NCBI RefSeq assembly: GCF_030504625.1
Contig: NZ_JAUKWH010000003.1
Coordinates: forward strand, 62,001-126,000
From: Neisseria sp. MVDL19-042950
Lineage (GTDB): Bacteria; Pseudomonadota; Gammaproteobacteria; Burkholderiales; Neisseriaceae
Direction of reading: 5' to 3'
DNA length: 64,000 nucleotides
Shown: positions 1 through 9,665 of the stretch, one piece after another
How positions within the stretch are numbered: the stretch's first letter is position 1
Layout of the letters: the number at the start of each line of letters is the position of its first letter
Program-made: the position numbers and the translations under genes
The notes under the pieces: model-generated
What the model saw: the letters and a program-made list of their open reading frames with translations, nothing else
Databases searched by the model: none
What the model was told of the DNA's origin: nothing

Positions 1-57
1 GGGCGTGATATCGGCACGGTTTTCAAATGCTGTTTCGATGATGTTTTGTAATGACAT
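1..57 (-). CDS. dapD: Tetrahydrodipicolinate N-succinyltransferase, N-terminal end only
   Basis: The leftward reading starts with ATG at 57-55 and gives MSLQNIIETAFENRADITP before leaving the window. This matches the start of neisserial DapD as I remember it. DapD transfers succinyl from succinyl-CoA to tetrahydrodipicolinate in the lysine/diaminopimelate pathway in the cytoplasm. Only 19 codons are visible, so no catalytic part can be judged. dapB, another enzyme of the same pathway, lies nearby at 2136 but in a separate transcription unit. Confidence 0.85.
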   Translation of the reverse strand, partial: MSLQNIIETAFENRADITP

Positions 58-89
58 GATTCTGTCCTGAGTTAGTTAAATGGAAACGG

Positions 90-128
90 AGGCCGTCTGA
101 AGATCAGGCAAAGCCTTTCAGACGGCAT
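90..128. terminator. Paired uptake sequences, likely terminator
   Basis: An AG-type uptake sequence (90-101) and an inverted AT-type copy (117-128) form a stem of about 11 bp with a 15-nt loop. The pair lies downstream of aat. No long T-run follows, so termination is probable rather than certain. The other function is DNA uptake recognition. Confidence 0.5.
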
Positions 129-281
129 TATATGCCTAAACCTTTGCAAAGCCACCCGTGCGGAGCAATCCGATGTTCGCAGGCGGCATGCAACGCAAAC
201 ACGCGGCGCAAACGGCAACTTTGCAAACGTTTCACACCGCAAAACCGGCACCGGCATCTAACAATCCTGCGAAATAATCCG

Positions 282-1013
282 CTATACATCAATACCGTTA
301 TGCGCAATCAAATGCCTGCTTATTTTTTTGCGCAGCGGCATTACCGTCAGCTTCTTCAAGGCCGTCTGAAAATCCTCGAATGCCATCTGCTCCGAACCGA
401 ACCGCGCCAAATGGTGCGTATTCTGCTGGCAATCAATCAGCTCGATACCGCATTGCGCCAGATGCGGCACGGCGCGGGCAAACGCGATTTTGGAAGCATC
501 GGGCTGTGCGGCAAACATCGACTCGCCGAAAAACACCCGTCCGATTTGCACGCCGTACAAGCCGCCCGCAAGTTTCAGACGGCCTTCCCCATCGGGATAC
601 CAACACTCAAACGAATGGGCATGCCCCATTTCGTGCAGTTTGATATAAGCCTGCCGCATCGACCAAGTAATCCATGTGCCGTGCTGTTCCGCTCTTGGCG
701 CGGCGGCGCAGGCGGCAATCACGGCGGGAAAGTTTTCGTTTACGGTAACTATATAAGGCTTGTTGCGTAAGGTTTTTTTCAGCGAACGGCCGATATGGAT
801 TTTTTCGGGATACAGCACGGTGCGCGGCGACAACGCCCACCAGCACACGGGTTGGCCGTCTGAAAACCACGGAAAGATGCCCTGCGGATACGCCGCCAGC
901 AACCGTTCGGGGCTTAAATCGCCGCCCACGGCCACCAACCCTTCCCGCTGCTCGATGGCCTCCCGCACATCGGGAAAAGCCTTGCTGTTATGGTTGAGTA
1001 AAGGAATATCCAT
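282..1013 (-). CDS. aat: Leucyl/phenylalanyl-tRNA--protein transferase
   Basis: The 243-residue protein matches the Aat family in length and signature (FPWFSDGQPVCWW near residue 48, and GGLYGVQIGRVFFGESMF near residue 150). Aat adds Leu or Phe from aminoacyl-tRNA to proteins with N-terminal Arg or Lys, making them N-degron substrates for ClpS/ClpAP. It acts in the cytoplasm. It stands alone, between dapD and fur, all reading leftward. The ATG at 1013 is the only start that keeps the conserved N-terminus (PLL, then the FPD motif). Nothing looks broken. Confidence 0.97.
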   Translation of the reverse strand: MDIPLLNHNSKAFPDVREAIEQREGLVAVGGDLSPERLLAAYPQGIFPWFSDGQPVCWWALSPRTVLYPEKIHIGRSLKKTLRNKPYIVTVNENFPAVIAACAAAPRAEQHGTWITWSMRQAYIKLHEMGHAHSFECWYPDGEGRLKLAGGLYGVQIGRVFFGESMFAAQPDASKIAFARAVPHLAQCGIELIDCQQNTHHLARFGSEQMAFEDFQTALKKLTVMPLRKKISRHLIAHNGIDV

Positions 1014-1094
1014 GTGTCAGGCGGTTTGAAAAAATGGCACGATAGGTTGGAAAATCTGATTACGGCGAAACGGATTTACCGCGGCCTTAATACG

Positions 1095-1136
1095 TTTCAG
1101 ACGGCCTCAATATCATTAAGGCCGTCTGAAAAAAAC
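1095..1136. terminator. Paired uptake sequences between fur and aat
   Basis: Two inverted 12-base uptake sequences (1096-1107 and 1119-1130) form a perfect stem with an 11-nt loop just beyond the fur stop codon. The A-run lies on the right side, so for leftward transcription the T-run precedes the hairpin. It may act as a terminator mainly through the stem. Confidence 0.5.
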
Positions 1137-1148
1137 GGTGTTTTACGT

Positions 1149-1586
1149 TCAGCGCGGGGTTTTCTTTTGGCAATTTCCGCAGATACCGTACATATACAAA
1201 GCATGGTCGACAACGCGGTAGCCGTTTTCTTCGGCGATTTTCTCTTGCAGTTCCTCGATTTCTTTATTATGGAATTCGGTTACCACGCCGCATTTCACGC
1301 ACACGATATGGTCGTGATGGTCGCCTTGGTTCAACTCGTACACCGCTTTGCCGGTTTCAAAATGATGGCGGAGCAAAATACCGGCCTGCTCAAACTGGGT
1401 CAGCACGCGGTAAATGGTGGCCACACCGATTTCAATGCCTTCGTCCAACAGAATGCGGTAAACGTCTTCGGCACTCAAATGCGCATCAGCATGCGTTTCG
1501 AAAAGGTCTAAAATTTTCAGGCGCGGACCGGTTACTTTTAAGCCGTTGTCTTTTAACTGCGCGATATTGTTGAAATTATTTTCCAT
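1149..1586 (-). CDS. fur: Ferric uptake regulator Fur
   Basis: The 145-residue protein has the Fur winged-helix N-terminus (residues 1-85, with [20 protein letters not shown] as recognition region) and a dimerization/metal domain with the [11 protein letters not shown] motif and a second C-x2-C pair (CGNCQ) near the C-terminus. Fur represses iron-uptake genes when bound to Fe(II). It is divergent from bamE, a layout typical of Neisseria. The first ATG (1586) gives the normal length. A candidate target, a Fur-box-like site, lies in this window at 7659. Confidence 0.98.
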   Translation of the reverse strand: MENNFNNIAQLKDNGLKVTGPRLKILDLFETHADAHLSAEDVYRILLDEGIEIGVATIYRVLTQFEQAGILLRHHFETGKAVYELNQGDHHDHIVCVKCGVVTEFHNKEIEELQEKIAEENGYRVVDHALYMYGICGNCQKKTPR

Positions 1587-1733
1587 AATTGTATCCTTTC
1601 CCGTGTGGTGCTATTCTCGTTATAATACGCACTTTTGGCTCCTTTGCCCACTATAAGATGATAGAGGCTTTCAATTACCCGAACCTTTTCCGGCATACTG
1701 ATACCTAACGGATTTTCAACGAAAGGCAAAACC

Positions 1734-2123
1734 GTGAACAAAACCTTATGTCTCACCCTAGCCGCCCTGCTGGGCTTAGCAGCCTGTTCTGCCGAACGGG
1801 TATCCCTGTTCCCTTCGTACAAGCTCAAAGTCATACAAGGCAACCAGCTTGATGCCCGTGCCGTCGCATCGCTGCAACCCGGCATGAGCCGCGACCAAGT
1901 GCAGCTTATGCTCGGTACGCCGCTGTTGCGCGACCCGTTCCATGCCGACCGCTGGGACTACACTTATAACATCGCCCGCAACGGCGTGGTGGAAGATATA
2001 CGCACCCTGACCCTGCATTTCAGCAACAACCAATTGGTTAAAGCCGAGGGCAACGCCATCGAATACGCCATCCAGCAGCTTCAGGCTGAAGAGGCGGCCG
2101 CCCAAAAAGCGCAACAACAGTAA
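1734..2123 (+). CDS. bamE: Outer-membrane assembly lipoprotein BamE (SmpA/OmlA family)
   Basis: The 129-residue protein starts at GTG 1734. It has a lipoprotein signal peptide with lipobox LAAC (mature Cys at about residue 19) and the SmpA/OmlA fold signature LQPGMSRDQVQLMLGTP, followed by DPFHADRWDYTY. BamE is a periplasm-facing outer-membrane lipoprotein that stabilizes the BamACD complex inserting beta-barrel proteins. It is followed after 12 bp by dapB, suggesting one transcript. The C-terminus is an Ala/Gln-rich tail (QAEEAAAQKAQQQ). Confidence 0.95.
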   Translation: MNKTLCLTLAALLGLAACSAERVSLFPSYKLKVIQGNQLDARAVASLQPGMSRDQVQLMLGTPLLRDPFHADRWDYTYNIARNGVVEDIRTLTLHFSNNQLVKAEGNAIEYAIQQLQAEEAAAQKAQQQ

Positions 2124-2948
<825 letters not shown>

Positions 2949-2964
2949 GCCGTTTTAACTAAGC

Positions 2965-3010
2965 AACCGAAGAAGGCCGTCTGAAAATTTTCAGACGGCC
3001 TTCTTCGGTT
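2965..3010. terminator. Bidirectional terminator, perfect 46-base palindrome
   Basis: Two inverted uptake sequences with extended flanks form a perfect palindrome with 23-base arms. It lies between the convergent dapB and ppk2 genes and can end both transcripts. Confidence 0.85.
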
Positions 3011-3034
3011 AAACAGGCAATGCAAGCCGGAATC

Positions 3035-3964
3035 TTAATCCGCAATCACATCAAAATTGTTGTCGGCAAACTTGGTATCCGGCACTTTCACAATCAACGG
3101 ATCCACTACGCCGATGGCTTTTTCATCTTTGCCCGGATAATCCAACGCATGCAGGAAATAGCGGATACAGTTCAAGCGTGCGCGTTTTTTATCGTCCGAC
3201 TTAACGATTGTCCACGGCGCGTCGCCCGTGTGGGTGTGGAAGAACATCGCGTTTTTCGCATCGGTATAATCGTCCCAGCGGTCGAGCGACTGAACATCGA
3301 CGGGGGAAAGTTTCCAGTGTTTCAGCGGGTCGTCGCGACGGGAAATAAAGCGGCGCAACTGCTCTTCCCTGCTTACCGAAAACCAGAATTTAAACAGATG
3401 GATACCGCTGGAAACCAGCATACGCTCAAATTCGGGCGTTTGGCGCATAAACAGCAGATATTCGTGCGGCTGGCAAAAGCCCATCACACGCTCCACGCCG
3501 GCACGGTTGTACCACGAGCGGTCGAAAAACACCATTTCGCCCGCCGTCGGCAAATTTTGGATATAGCGTTGGAAATACCACTGTCCGCGTTCGGTTTCAG
3601 TCGGTTTTTCCAAAGCCACCACGCGCGCGCCGCGCGGGTTCAAATGCTCCATATAACGCTTGATCGTACCGCCCTTGCCCGCCGCATCACGGCCTTCAAA
3701 CAGGCTTACGATGCGTTGGCCGGACTCTTTTACCCAGCTTTGAACTTTCAGCAACTCGATTTGCAGCTTTTTCTTTTCCCTCTCATAAACACTGCGGCTC
3801 ATGCGCGTGCGGTAAGGATAACTTTCCGGCAAAGGAGCGGAGCTGGAATCTTCATTGGTAATGCGGCCTTTATGTTCCAAAACCGCTTTTTCAAAAACCT
3901 TTAATTCTTCTTTTTTCTCCCCCAGATGAACTTGTTCAAACGGCTTTAACTGGTGATCGGTCAT
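3035..3964 (-). CDS. ppk2: Polyphosphate kinase 2 family protein
   Basis: The 309-residue protein has the PPK2 Walker A motif EGRDAAGKGGTIKRY near residue 88 and the Walker-B/lid motif DRSWYNRAGVERVMGF near residue 145. PPK2 enzymes transfer phosphate between polyphosphate and nucleotides (NDP or NMP depending on class), in the cytoplasm. The N-terminal 60 residues are charged and less conserved, as is usual. The length fits single-domain PPK2. The nucleotide preference cannot be told by eye. The gene stands alone and is convergent with dapB. Confidence 0.93.
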   Translation of the reverse strand: MTDHQLKPFEQVHLGEKKEELKVFEKAVLEHKGRITNEDSSSAPLPESYPYRTRMSRSVYEREKKKLQIELLKVQSWVKESGQRIVSLFEGRDAAGKGGTIKRYMEHLNPRGARVVALEKPTETERGQWYFQRYIQNLPTAGEMVFFDRSWYNRAGVERVMGFCQPHEYLLFMRQTPEFERMLVSSGIHLFKFWFSVSREEQLRRFISRRDDPLKHWKLSPVDVQSLDRWDDYTDAKNAMFFHTHTGDAPWTIVKSDDKKRARLNCIRYFLHALDYPGKDEKAIGVVDPLIVKVPDTKFADNNFDVIAD

Positions 3965-4166
3965 GCAGCGCTCCTTGTATGTTAATCGATTGGAAATGTT
4001 TAATTCTTTGGAACTATTCTACTCCTATTTACATAAACAAACAAAAAACTACATCGTACTAGACCGCTTTTTACCATGTCGCCGCCACTTTTTTTTGCAA
4101 CAGAAAAACACAAGAACGCCCGCGCCATTACCGTTATAATACCGGCTTTTATCCCGCCCTCCCGCC

Positions 4167-5963
4167 ATGCCTTATTTCGCGCTCCTAGACGACGCAGCCG
4201 CCAACCGCGCCAAACTTTACCAAACCCACACCGGCAGCCGTTTTTTCACCGCCGCCGACCTCGACGGGCTGGATGCCGCCCTGCGCGAAGGTTGGCAACA
4301 AGGTTGGCACGCCGTTTTGTTTGCCGACTACGAATTCGGCCTGCCGCTGCTCGGTCTGCCCGCCCAACCGCCCGCCCATCTGGCCCTGCATTGGTTTGAA
4401 CGCTGCACCGAAACCAACCCCGAAACATGGTTCGCCCAATCCTGCACCGACGAATCCCCCGCCGGCATCAGCACCCCCGCAAACGACACCGCCGAAGCCG
4501 ACTACCTGCAAGCCGTGCGCGACATTCAGACGGCCATCGCACGCGGCGACACCTACCAAATCAACTACACCACCCGCCTGCACCTTACCGCCTACGGCAA
4601 CCCCATAAAACTCTACCGCCGCCTGCGCCAACCCGTACCCTATGCCGCCCTGAGCCGCCTGCCCGACCACCGCGGCGAAACCCGCTGGACTTTATGCTTT
4701 TCGCCCGAACTCTTCCTCAAAATCGGTTCAGACGGCCTTATCACCACCGAACCCATGAAAGGCACCGCCCCCATTCTCAACGACGGGCAAGACGAACAAC
4801 GCGCGCGCGATTTGCAGGCCGACCCCAAAAACCGCGCCGAAAACATCATGATTGTCGATTTACTGCGCAACGACCTCGGCAAAATCGCCCAAACCGGCCG
4901 GGTGCGCGTGCCCGAACCCTTTAAAGTCTCCCGCTTCGGCAGCGTGTGGCAGATGACCACCGCCATCGAAGCACAAGCCAAACCCCACATCGGCGCGGCC
5001 GACATTTTCCGTGCCGCCTTCCCCTGCGGCTCGATTACCGGCGCGCCCAAACGCATGAGCATGCAGATTATCCGCGACATCGAAACCGCCCCGCGCGGCC
5101 TCTACACCGGCAGCATCGGCTTTCTCAACCCCTGCGGCAGCGGTTTGGGATTCAGCGGCACCCTCAACGTCGTAATACGCACCTTGCAGCTCACCCCGCT
5201 TTCAGACGGCCTCTACCACGGCGTGTACGGCGTAGGCTCAGGCATCGTCGCCGACAGCGTGCCCGCCGACGAATACACCGAATGCCGCTGGAAAGCCCGT
5301 TTCCTCACCGACCTCGCCCCCGAGTTCGGCATCTTCGAAACCATGCGCGTGCATCAAAAACAATGCCCGCTGCTGCCCCTGCATTTAGGCCGTCTGAAAC
5401 AATCCGCCGCCGCCCTGAACCTGCCGTTCGCCGACCATATCGAACAGCAGATACACGGCTACCTCGCCCAACTACCCGACCACGGCCTCTACCGCATCAA
5501 GGCCGTCTTAAACCCTTCAGACGGCCTCAGCCTCAGCCATGCACCGCTGAACGAATTGCCGCCCGAGCAAACAGTATGCCTGTCCGCAACCCCTTTGCCG
5601 CCGCAAGACTACCTGCGCCGCTTCAAAACCACCTGCCGCAGCATCTACGACCACGGCTGGCAGCAAGCCGAACGGCAAGGCGCGTTTGACAGCCTGTTTT
5701 TCAATTCAGACGGCCTCCTGCTCGAAGGCGGCCGCAGCAACATCTTCATCCGCCTCGGCAACGAATGGCACACCCCCGCATTGGATCTGGACATCCTCAA
5801 CGGCGTGATGCGCCAAGCCGTACTTGCCGACCCGCAAACCCACCTCGGCACCGACACCGTGCACCAAAGCCGCATTACCCGCGAAATGTTCGCTCAAGCC
5901 GACGAAATCCGCTTGAGCAACGCTTTGCGCGGAGTGTTTCCGGTGAAGATTGAAAAAACATAA
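4167..5963 (+). CDS. pabB-pabC: Aminodeoxychorismate synthase component I fused to aminodeoxychorismate lyase
   Basis: The 598-residue fusion has two parts. Residues 1 to about 360 are a chorismate-binding domain with GDTYQINYTTRL, EPMKGTAP, DLLRNDLGKIA and CGSITGAPKRMS. Residues from about 380 to the end are a fold-type IV PLP lyase domain, with GIFETMRV at the start and LLEGGRSNIFIR near residue 515. Together they turn chorismate plus ammonia into p-aminobenzoate for folate; the amidotransferase PabA is not in this window. The fusion is known in Neisseria and other proteobacteria. The start at ATG 4167 begins the conserved PYFALLDDA segment. Confidence 0.93.
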   Translation: MPYFALLDDAAANRAKLYQTHTGSRFFTAADLDGLDAALREGWQQGWHAVLFADYEFGLPLLGLPAQPPAHLALHWFERCTETNPETWFAQSCTDESPAGISTPANDTAEADYLQAVRDIQTAIARGDTYQINYTTRLHLTAYGNPIKLYRRLRQPVPYAALSRLPDHRGETRWTLCFSPELFLKIGSDGLITTEPMKGTAPILNDGQDEQRARDLQADPKNRAENIMIVDLLRNDLGKIAQTGRVRVPEPFKVSRFGSVWQMTTAIEAQAKPHIGAADIFRAAFPCGSITGAPKRMSMQIIRDIETAPRGLYTGSIGFLNPCGSGLGFSGTLNVVIRTLQLTPLSDGLYHGVYGVGSGIVADSVPADEYTECRWKARFLTDLAPEFGIFETMRVHQKQCPLLPLHLGRLKQSAAALNLPFADHIEQQIHGYLAQLPDHGLYRIKAVLNPSDGLSLSHAPLNELPPEQTVCLSATPLPPQDYLRRFKTTCRSIYDHGWQQAERQGAFDSLFFNSDGLLLEGGRSNIFIRLGNEWHTPALDLDILNGVMRQAVLADPQTHLGTDTVHQSRITREMFAQADEIRLSNALRGVFPVKIEKT

Positions 5964-5965
5964 CC

Positions 5966-6069
5966 CGTAGGGCGGGCATCCCTGCCCGCCGTGTATTTTC
6001 AAATATCACACGAACGTCAGGGGGAAAAAAGCTGTGCCTACAGCGGCGGGCAGGGATGCCCGCCCTACG
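5966..6069. repeat. Perfect 25-bp inverted repeat with 54-bp spacer
   Basis: Arms at 5966-5990 and 6045-6069 are exact reverse complements, rich in GGGCGGGCA/TGCCCGCCC. They lie just after the pabB-pabC stop codon. Each arm is itself partly self-complementary (GGCGGGCA..TGCCCGCC). There is no coding sequence. It could be an extended terminator, an intergenic repeat or the trace of a small mobile repeat. Confidence 0.8.
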
Positions 6070-6083
6070 TCGAAAATAAAACT

Positions 6084-6113
6084 AAGGCCGTCTGAAAATT
6101 TTCAGACGGCCTT
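6084..6113. terminator. Bidirectional terminator of paired uptake sequences
   Basis: A perfect 30-base palindrome made of two inverted AG uptake sequences lies between the convergent pabB-pabC and the surface lipoprotein gene. Confidence 0.8.
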
Positions 6114-6125
6114 TATTTCAGAATA

Positions 6126-6164
6126 AAAAAATCGGAACCCTATTATTTCTAGGTTCCGATTTTT
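6126..6164. terminator. Intrinsic terminator of the lipoprotein gene
   Basis: A 13-base stem (6126-6138 with 6152-6164) is flanked by A and T runs on both sides. It lies 15 bp past the stop codon of the leftward lipoprotein gene. It is an ordinary rho-independent terminator unrelated to uptake sequences. Confidence 0.85.
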
Positions 6165-6178
6165 CAAGTTAATGGCGA

Positions 6179-7507
6179 TTACTTGGGAAGAAGGACACTG
6201 TTTGATGCGCCATAGGCTCCGTTGTAGCCTTTGTGCTCGCCCTCTTTGACATTGTAAACGCCGCCCAAATCAGCACCGCCGGGGCCGAAGAAGCCGCCTT
6301 TGGTTTCAATATTGTTTTGCGTACCGCTGAACGTATTGCCTTTGATTTCGCCGCCGAATTTCAACGGAGAACGGTCGGCTTGGCCGGAAATATTCGGCGG
6401 GGTGATGGTTATATCTACGGTTTTCTTGCCGAAATCTACAATAGCTTTGGTGGTGGCTCTGTTATATTTGCCGTCTTTGCCGTAAACCGCATGACCGTCA
6501 TATGCGTATTTTGCTGTTCTATACATCGTTTGGGTTGGATTACCCTGTACAAACAGGTGCGATTTGCCGTCAACGGTATAAACGCCATAACGGACGTTTT
6601 GAAAATGGTCTTGGCGTGGATCAAGACCGGTGCTGCCAACAAAACCTTTGCCTTCCGCTGTATAGCCGCCATTAGGGAAATCACGTTGGGCCAAAGGACG
6701 CATACTGATTCCGTTTGTTTTATCTTGCGCACTTGCCAATAAAAGAATTTTGGTTCCGTTGAGCATGAGTTCGTTGAACGCCTCAGTTTTTGGAGGAAGC
6801 TGGCCGGTTACTGTACCGCTAGCATTGTCGATGCTCAATAAAATACCGTTTACCGATTTACTGTCCATGAAATCTATTTTTTTGGAATCATTGGCAGCAA
6901 AGCCTTTCGCCAAAGCCTCTGCAAACGAACCACCTTTTTCCGGCTGGGGTTTAGGGTTATTATTCGCTTGATTTTTGGCATTTTCTTCAGCTTTTTTGCG
7001 TTCGGCTTCCGCTTTAGCCAACTCTTCGACTTTTTTACGTTCGGCTTCCTGTTTGGCTAACTCTTCGGCTTTTTTGCGTTCAGCTTCCTGTTTGGCTAAC
7101 TCTTCGGCTTTTTTACGTTCAGCTTCCTGTTTGGCCAACTCTTCGGCTTTTTTACGTTCAGCTTCCTGTTTGGCCAACTCTTCGGCTTTTTTGCGTTCGG
7201 CTTCCTGTTTGGCCAACTCTTCGGCTTTTTTGCGTTCAGCTTCTGCTTGAGCTAACTCTTCTTCTTTGCGTCCGGCCTCCGCTTTGGCTTGCTCTTCGGC
7301 GTTTTTACGTTCGGCCTCTGCTTTAGCCTGTTCTTCGGTTTTCTTACGTTCGCCTTCCTCTTTCTCCTCTTTTTGATTTTGAGCTTGGTTTTGATTATTT
7401 TGAAGCGTAGACAAAGAAGACGGTACAGAACCTCCTCCTGAAGAGCATGCGTTTAAAACAATTGCGCATGTAACCGCCAAAACTGTTTGTAATGATAATT
7501 TTTTCAC
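6179..7507 (-). CDS. NHBA-like surface lipoprotein with heptad-like Lys/Glu/Ala repeats
   Basis: The 442-residue protein has a lipoprotein signal peptide (lipobox LNAC, Cys21), then SSGGG. Residues of about 45-185 are a highly charged helical stretch containing five near-identical 13-residue units (KKAEELAKQEAER). The C-terminal half (about 215-442) resembles the eight-strand barrel of neisserial NHBA and TbpB-type lipoproteins: FVQGNP, KAIVDFGKKTVDI, GNTFSGTQN, GGFFGPGGADLGGVY. Such proteins are exported to the surface by Slam. NHBA binds heparin, but no Arg-rich heparin site is obvious here, so the ligand is unknown. It is a single-gene unit with its own terminator and a possible Fur box upstream. 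The repeat number probably varies between strains. Confidence 0.8.
   Translation of the reverse strand: MKKLSLQTVLAVTCAIVLNACSSGGGSVPSSLSTLQNNQNQAQNQKEEKEEGERKKTEEQAKAEAERKNAEEQAKAEAGRKEEELAQAEAERKKAEELAKQEAERKKAEELAKQEAERKKAEELAKQEAERKKAEELAKQEAERKKAEELAKQEAERKKVEELAKAEAERKKAEENAKNQANNNPKPQPEKGGSFAEALAKGFAANDSKKIDFMDSKSVNGILLSIDNASGTVTGQLPPKTEAFNELMLNGTKILLLASAQDKTNGISMRPLAQRDFPNGGYTAEGKGFVGSTGLDPRQDHFQNVRYGVYTVDGKSHLFVQGNPTQTMYRTAKYAYDGHAVYGKDGKYNRATTKAIVDFGKKTVDITITPPNISGQADRSPLKFGGEIKGNTFSGTQNNIETKGGFFGPGGADLGGVYNVKEGEHKGYNGAYGASNSVLLPK
7018..7256 (-). repeat. Tandem 39-bp coding repeats
   Basis: About five to six consecutive 39-bp units encode the 13-residue KKAEELAKQEAER repeat inside the lipoprotein gene. 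The units differ by a few silent bases (gct/gcc, tta/ttg). Slippage or recombination here would change length by 13 residues without shifting frame. Confidence 0.85.
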
Positions 7508-7658
7508 TGAGCTACTCTCTCTATAAGAAATTTAAAAAAATGTGTGTAAACAAAAAAGATAAATCAACCGGAATCATTAAAAACAAAAATCACGATCTGC
7601 TTTATCCGTTCAAAATACAATAATTAACAACATTATTAGTATTTCTTTAATTTTATCA

Positions 7659-7677
7659 AAAAATAATAATAATTATC
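7659..7677 (-). promoter_or_regulatory. Fur-box-like site upstream of the lipoprotein gene
   Basis: Read leftward, the 19 bases start GATAATTATTATTATT and match the classical Fur consensus (GATAATGATAATCATTATC) at 14 of 19 positions. It lies about 150 bp before the lipoprotein start. The surrounding 200 bp are very AT-rich, so a chance match is possible. Other than this, the 7508-7885 gap shows no gene. Confidence 0.4.
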
Positions 7678-7954
7678 AATACTTGATATAAATTTTCGAA
7701 TTTCTTTAAAAAACACTTTAAATTTAGGTTTGCGTATACCTTTCTTTCTCCTTCTTACAGCGATTCTCGATCCGAATGTTGGAAACACTACATACAACAT
7801 TCAAGCCGCCTAGCCTCCGGCCAGCCAATAAAACCCATACATTCAACCATCCCCTATAAAGCCTCTGAAAAATAACCGTTTTACATTGGCTCCAGGCCGT
7901 CTGAAACATGATATAGTGCACGCGCTTTACCATTTTCAGACGGCCTGTTACATC

Positions 7955-9568
7955 ATGGACACATCTACGCTTTACCTTATCCTCACCGCCCTTGCCGCCG
8001 CCTTTCTCGGCATCCTCATCACTGGGCTGATCCTGCGCAACAAACATCAGGCCGAGCAAAGCCGCTTGAACAGCCAGCTTGCCGAACGCACCCAGCAATA
8101 CCAGTTCGCCGCGCAAGAGCAGGCGGAGGCGGAAAACGCGCTTGATGCCCTGCAAAAGCAGTTTCAGACGGCCCAAACCGCCCTTGCCGCCGCCGAAACC
8201 CGCAGCAGTCAGATCGAGCCGCTGCAAAACGAGCTGGCGCAAAGCCGCCGCCACGCGCAGGATTTGCAGGCTGAAATGCAGGAAATCCACAGCCGCTTTG
8301 CCGCCGCCAAACAGCACATCGAAGGCTTGCAGGCGCGTGAAAGCGAATTAGGCCGTCTGAAAGAAGAGCACGCCGGCTTGCAGCAAATCGTGGCCGATTT
8401 GAAAGTGCGCAACGAAAGGCTGCACACCCAAATCGAGCAGGAACGCCTCGCCTCGGAAGAAAAACTCGCCCTACTGAGCGAAGCACGCCAAAGCCTTGCC
8501 GACCAGTTTCAAAATCTCGCCAACAACATCCTCGAAGAAAAAACCAAACGCTTCACCGAACACAACACCGAAAGCATCAACCGCCTGCTCACCCCGCTCA
8601 ACGAGCGCATGGGGCAGTTCAGCCAACTGGTGCAGACCACCTATGAAAAAGAAGCCAAAGAGCGGCTCACCCTTGAAAACGAACTCAAACGCCTGCAAAC
8701 CCTCAATACCCAGCTTCACACCGATGCCAAAGCCCTTACCGACGCGCTCACCGGCGTGCAAAACAAAACGCAGGGTAACTGGGGCGAAATGATTCTGGAA
8801 ACCGTGCTTGAAAATTCAGGTTTGGTGAAAGGGCGCGAATATTTTGTTCAGACGGCCTCCGTGCGCCACGAAGAAGACGGCAGCACCCGCCGCCTGCAAC
8901 CCGACGTGCTGGTCAACCTGCCCGACAGCAAACAAATCATCATCGACAGTAAAGTATCGCTTACCGCCTATGTGCGCTACACGCAGGCGCAAACGCCCGA
9001 AGAGGCCGAGCGTGCACTCGCCGCCCACGCCGCCAGCGTACGCGCCCACATCAAGAGCCTGTCGCTCAAGCAATACAGCGATATCGAAGGCGTGAACACG
9101 CTCGATTTCGTGTTTATGTTTATCCCCGTCGAACCCGCCTACCTGTTGGCCTTGCAACACGACGACAACCTGTTTCAAGAGTGCTTCGACAAACGCATCA
9201 TGCCCGTCGGCCCCAGCACCCTGCTGGCGACGCTGCGCACGGTGGCGAATATTTGGCGCAACGAGCAGCAAAACCAAAACGCCATCGCCATCGCCGAAGA
9301 AGGCGGCAAGCTGTACGACAAATTCGTCGGCTTCGTTACTACGCTGGAAAGCGTCGGCAAAAACATCGAGCAGGCGCAAAGCCAGTATCAAGCCGCGTTC
9401 AAACAGCTTTCCGAAGGCCGCGGCAATCTGGTGAACCGCGCCGAAAAACTGCGCAAACTGGGCGTGAAAGCCTCGAAACAGCTTGAAAAAAATCTCGCCG
9501 AACGTGCACAGGAACCGGAACGGCGGCTGGACGCACCCGATGACGGCGGCGACACGCAAACGGATTAA
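7955..9568 (+). CDS. rmuC: DNA recombination protein RmuC
   Basis: The 537-residue protein starts at ATG 7955, giving one N-terminal membrane helix (LYLILTALAAAFLGILITG). A long Gln/Ala/Glu coiled coil follows (residues about 30-200), then the conserved RmuC nuclease-like domain (GNWGEMILETVLENSGLVKGREY, then DSKVSLTAY and FVFMFIPVEPAYL). RmuC limits inversion at short repeats. A further in-frame ATG at 7886 would place a hydrophilic extension before the helix and is less likely. An inverted uptake-sequence pair (7894-7946) overlaps the 5' region. Confidence 0.95.
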   Translation: MDTSTLYLILTALAAAFLGILITGLILRNKHQAEQSRLNSQLAERTQQYQFAAQEQAEAENALDALQKQFQTAQTALAAAETRSSQIEPLQNELAQSRRHAQDLQAEMQEIHSRFAAAKQHIEGLQARESELGRLKEEHAGLQQIVADLKVRNERLHTQIEQERLASEEKLALLSEARQSLADQFQNLANNILEEKTKRFTEHNTESINRLLTPLNERMGQFSQLVQTTYEKEAKERLTLENELKRLQTLNTQLHTDAKALTDALTGVQNKTQGNWGEMILETVLENSGLVKGREYFVQTASVRHEEDGSTRRLQPDVLVNLPDSKQIIIDSKVSLTAYVRYTQAQTPEEAERALAAHAASVRAHIKSLSLKQYSDIEGVNTLDFVFMFIPVEPAYLLALQHDDNLFQECFDKRIMPVGPSTLLATLRTVANIWRNEQQNQNAIAIAEEGGKLYDKFVGFVTTLESVGKNIEQAQSQYQAAFKQLSEGRGNLVNRAEKLRKLGVKASKQLEKNLAERAQEPERRLDAPDDGGDTQTD

Positions 9569-9609
9569 TCTCCACCGCATTCTTCAAGCCGGCACCCCCG
9601 CAGTACAAA

Positions 9610-9665
9610 GAGGCCGTCTGAAAACGAGCTTTGCGAGTTTCGCTAAAACTTTTTCAGACGGCCTC
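9610..9665. repeat. Paired uptake sequences with conserved loop, copy 1
   Basis: Inverted AG uptake sequences (9611-9622, 9653-9664) enclose a 30-nt loop containing CGAGCTTTGCGAGTTTCGCT. The same stem and loop recur at 20941-20993 with one T fewer. It lies after rmuC and probably serves as a terminator. The loop itself contains GCGA..TCGC complementarity. Confidence 0.8.

Noticed and set aside
6975-7250. A long rightward open frame of repeated Ser-Ala-Phe-Leu-Arg units.
   Set aside because: It is the antisense reading of the 39-bp repeats in the lipoprotein gene; it has no RBS and no complexity.
7886-7954. Earlier start of rmuC.
   Set aside because: It adds a polar 23-residue segment before the membrane helix and overlaps an inverted uptake-sequence pair.
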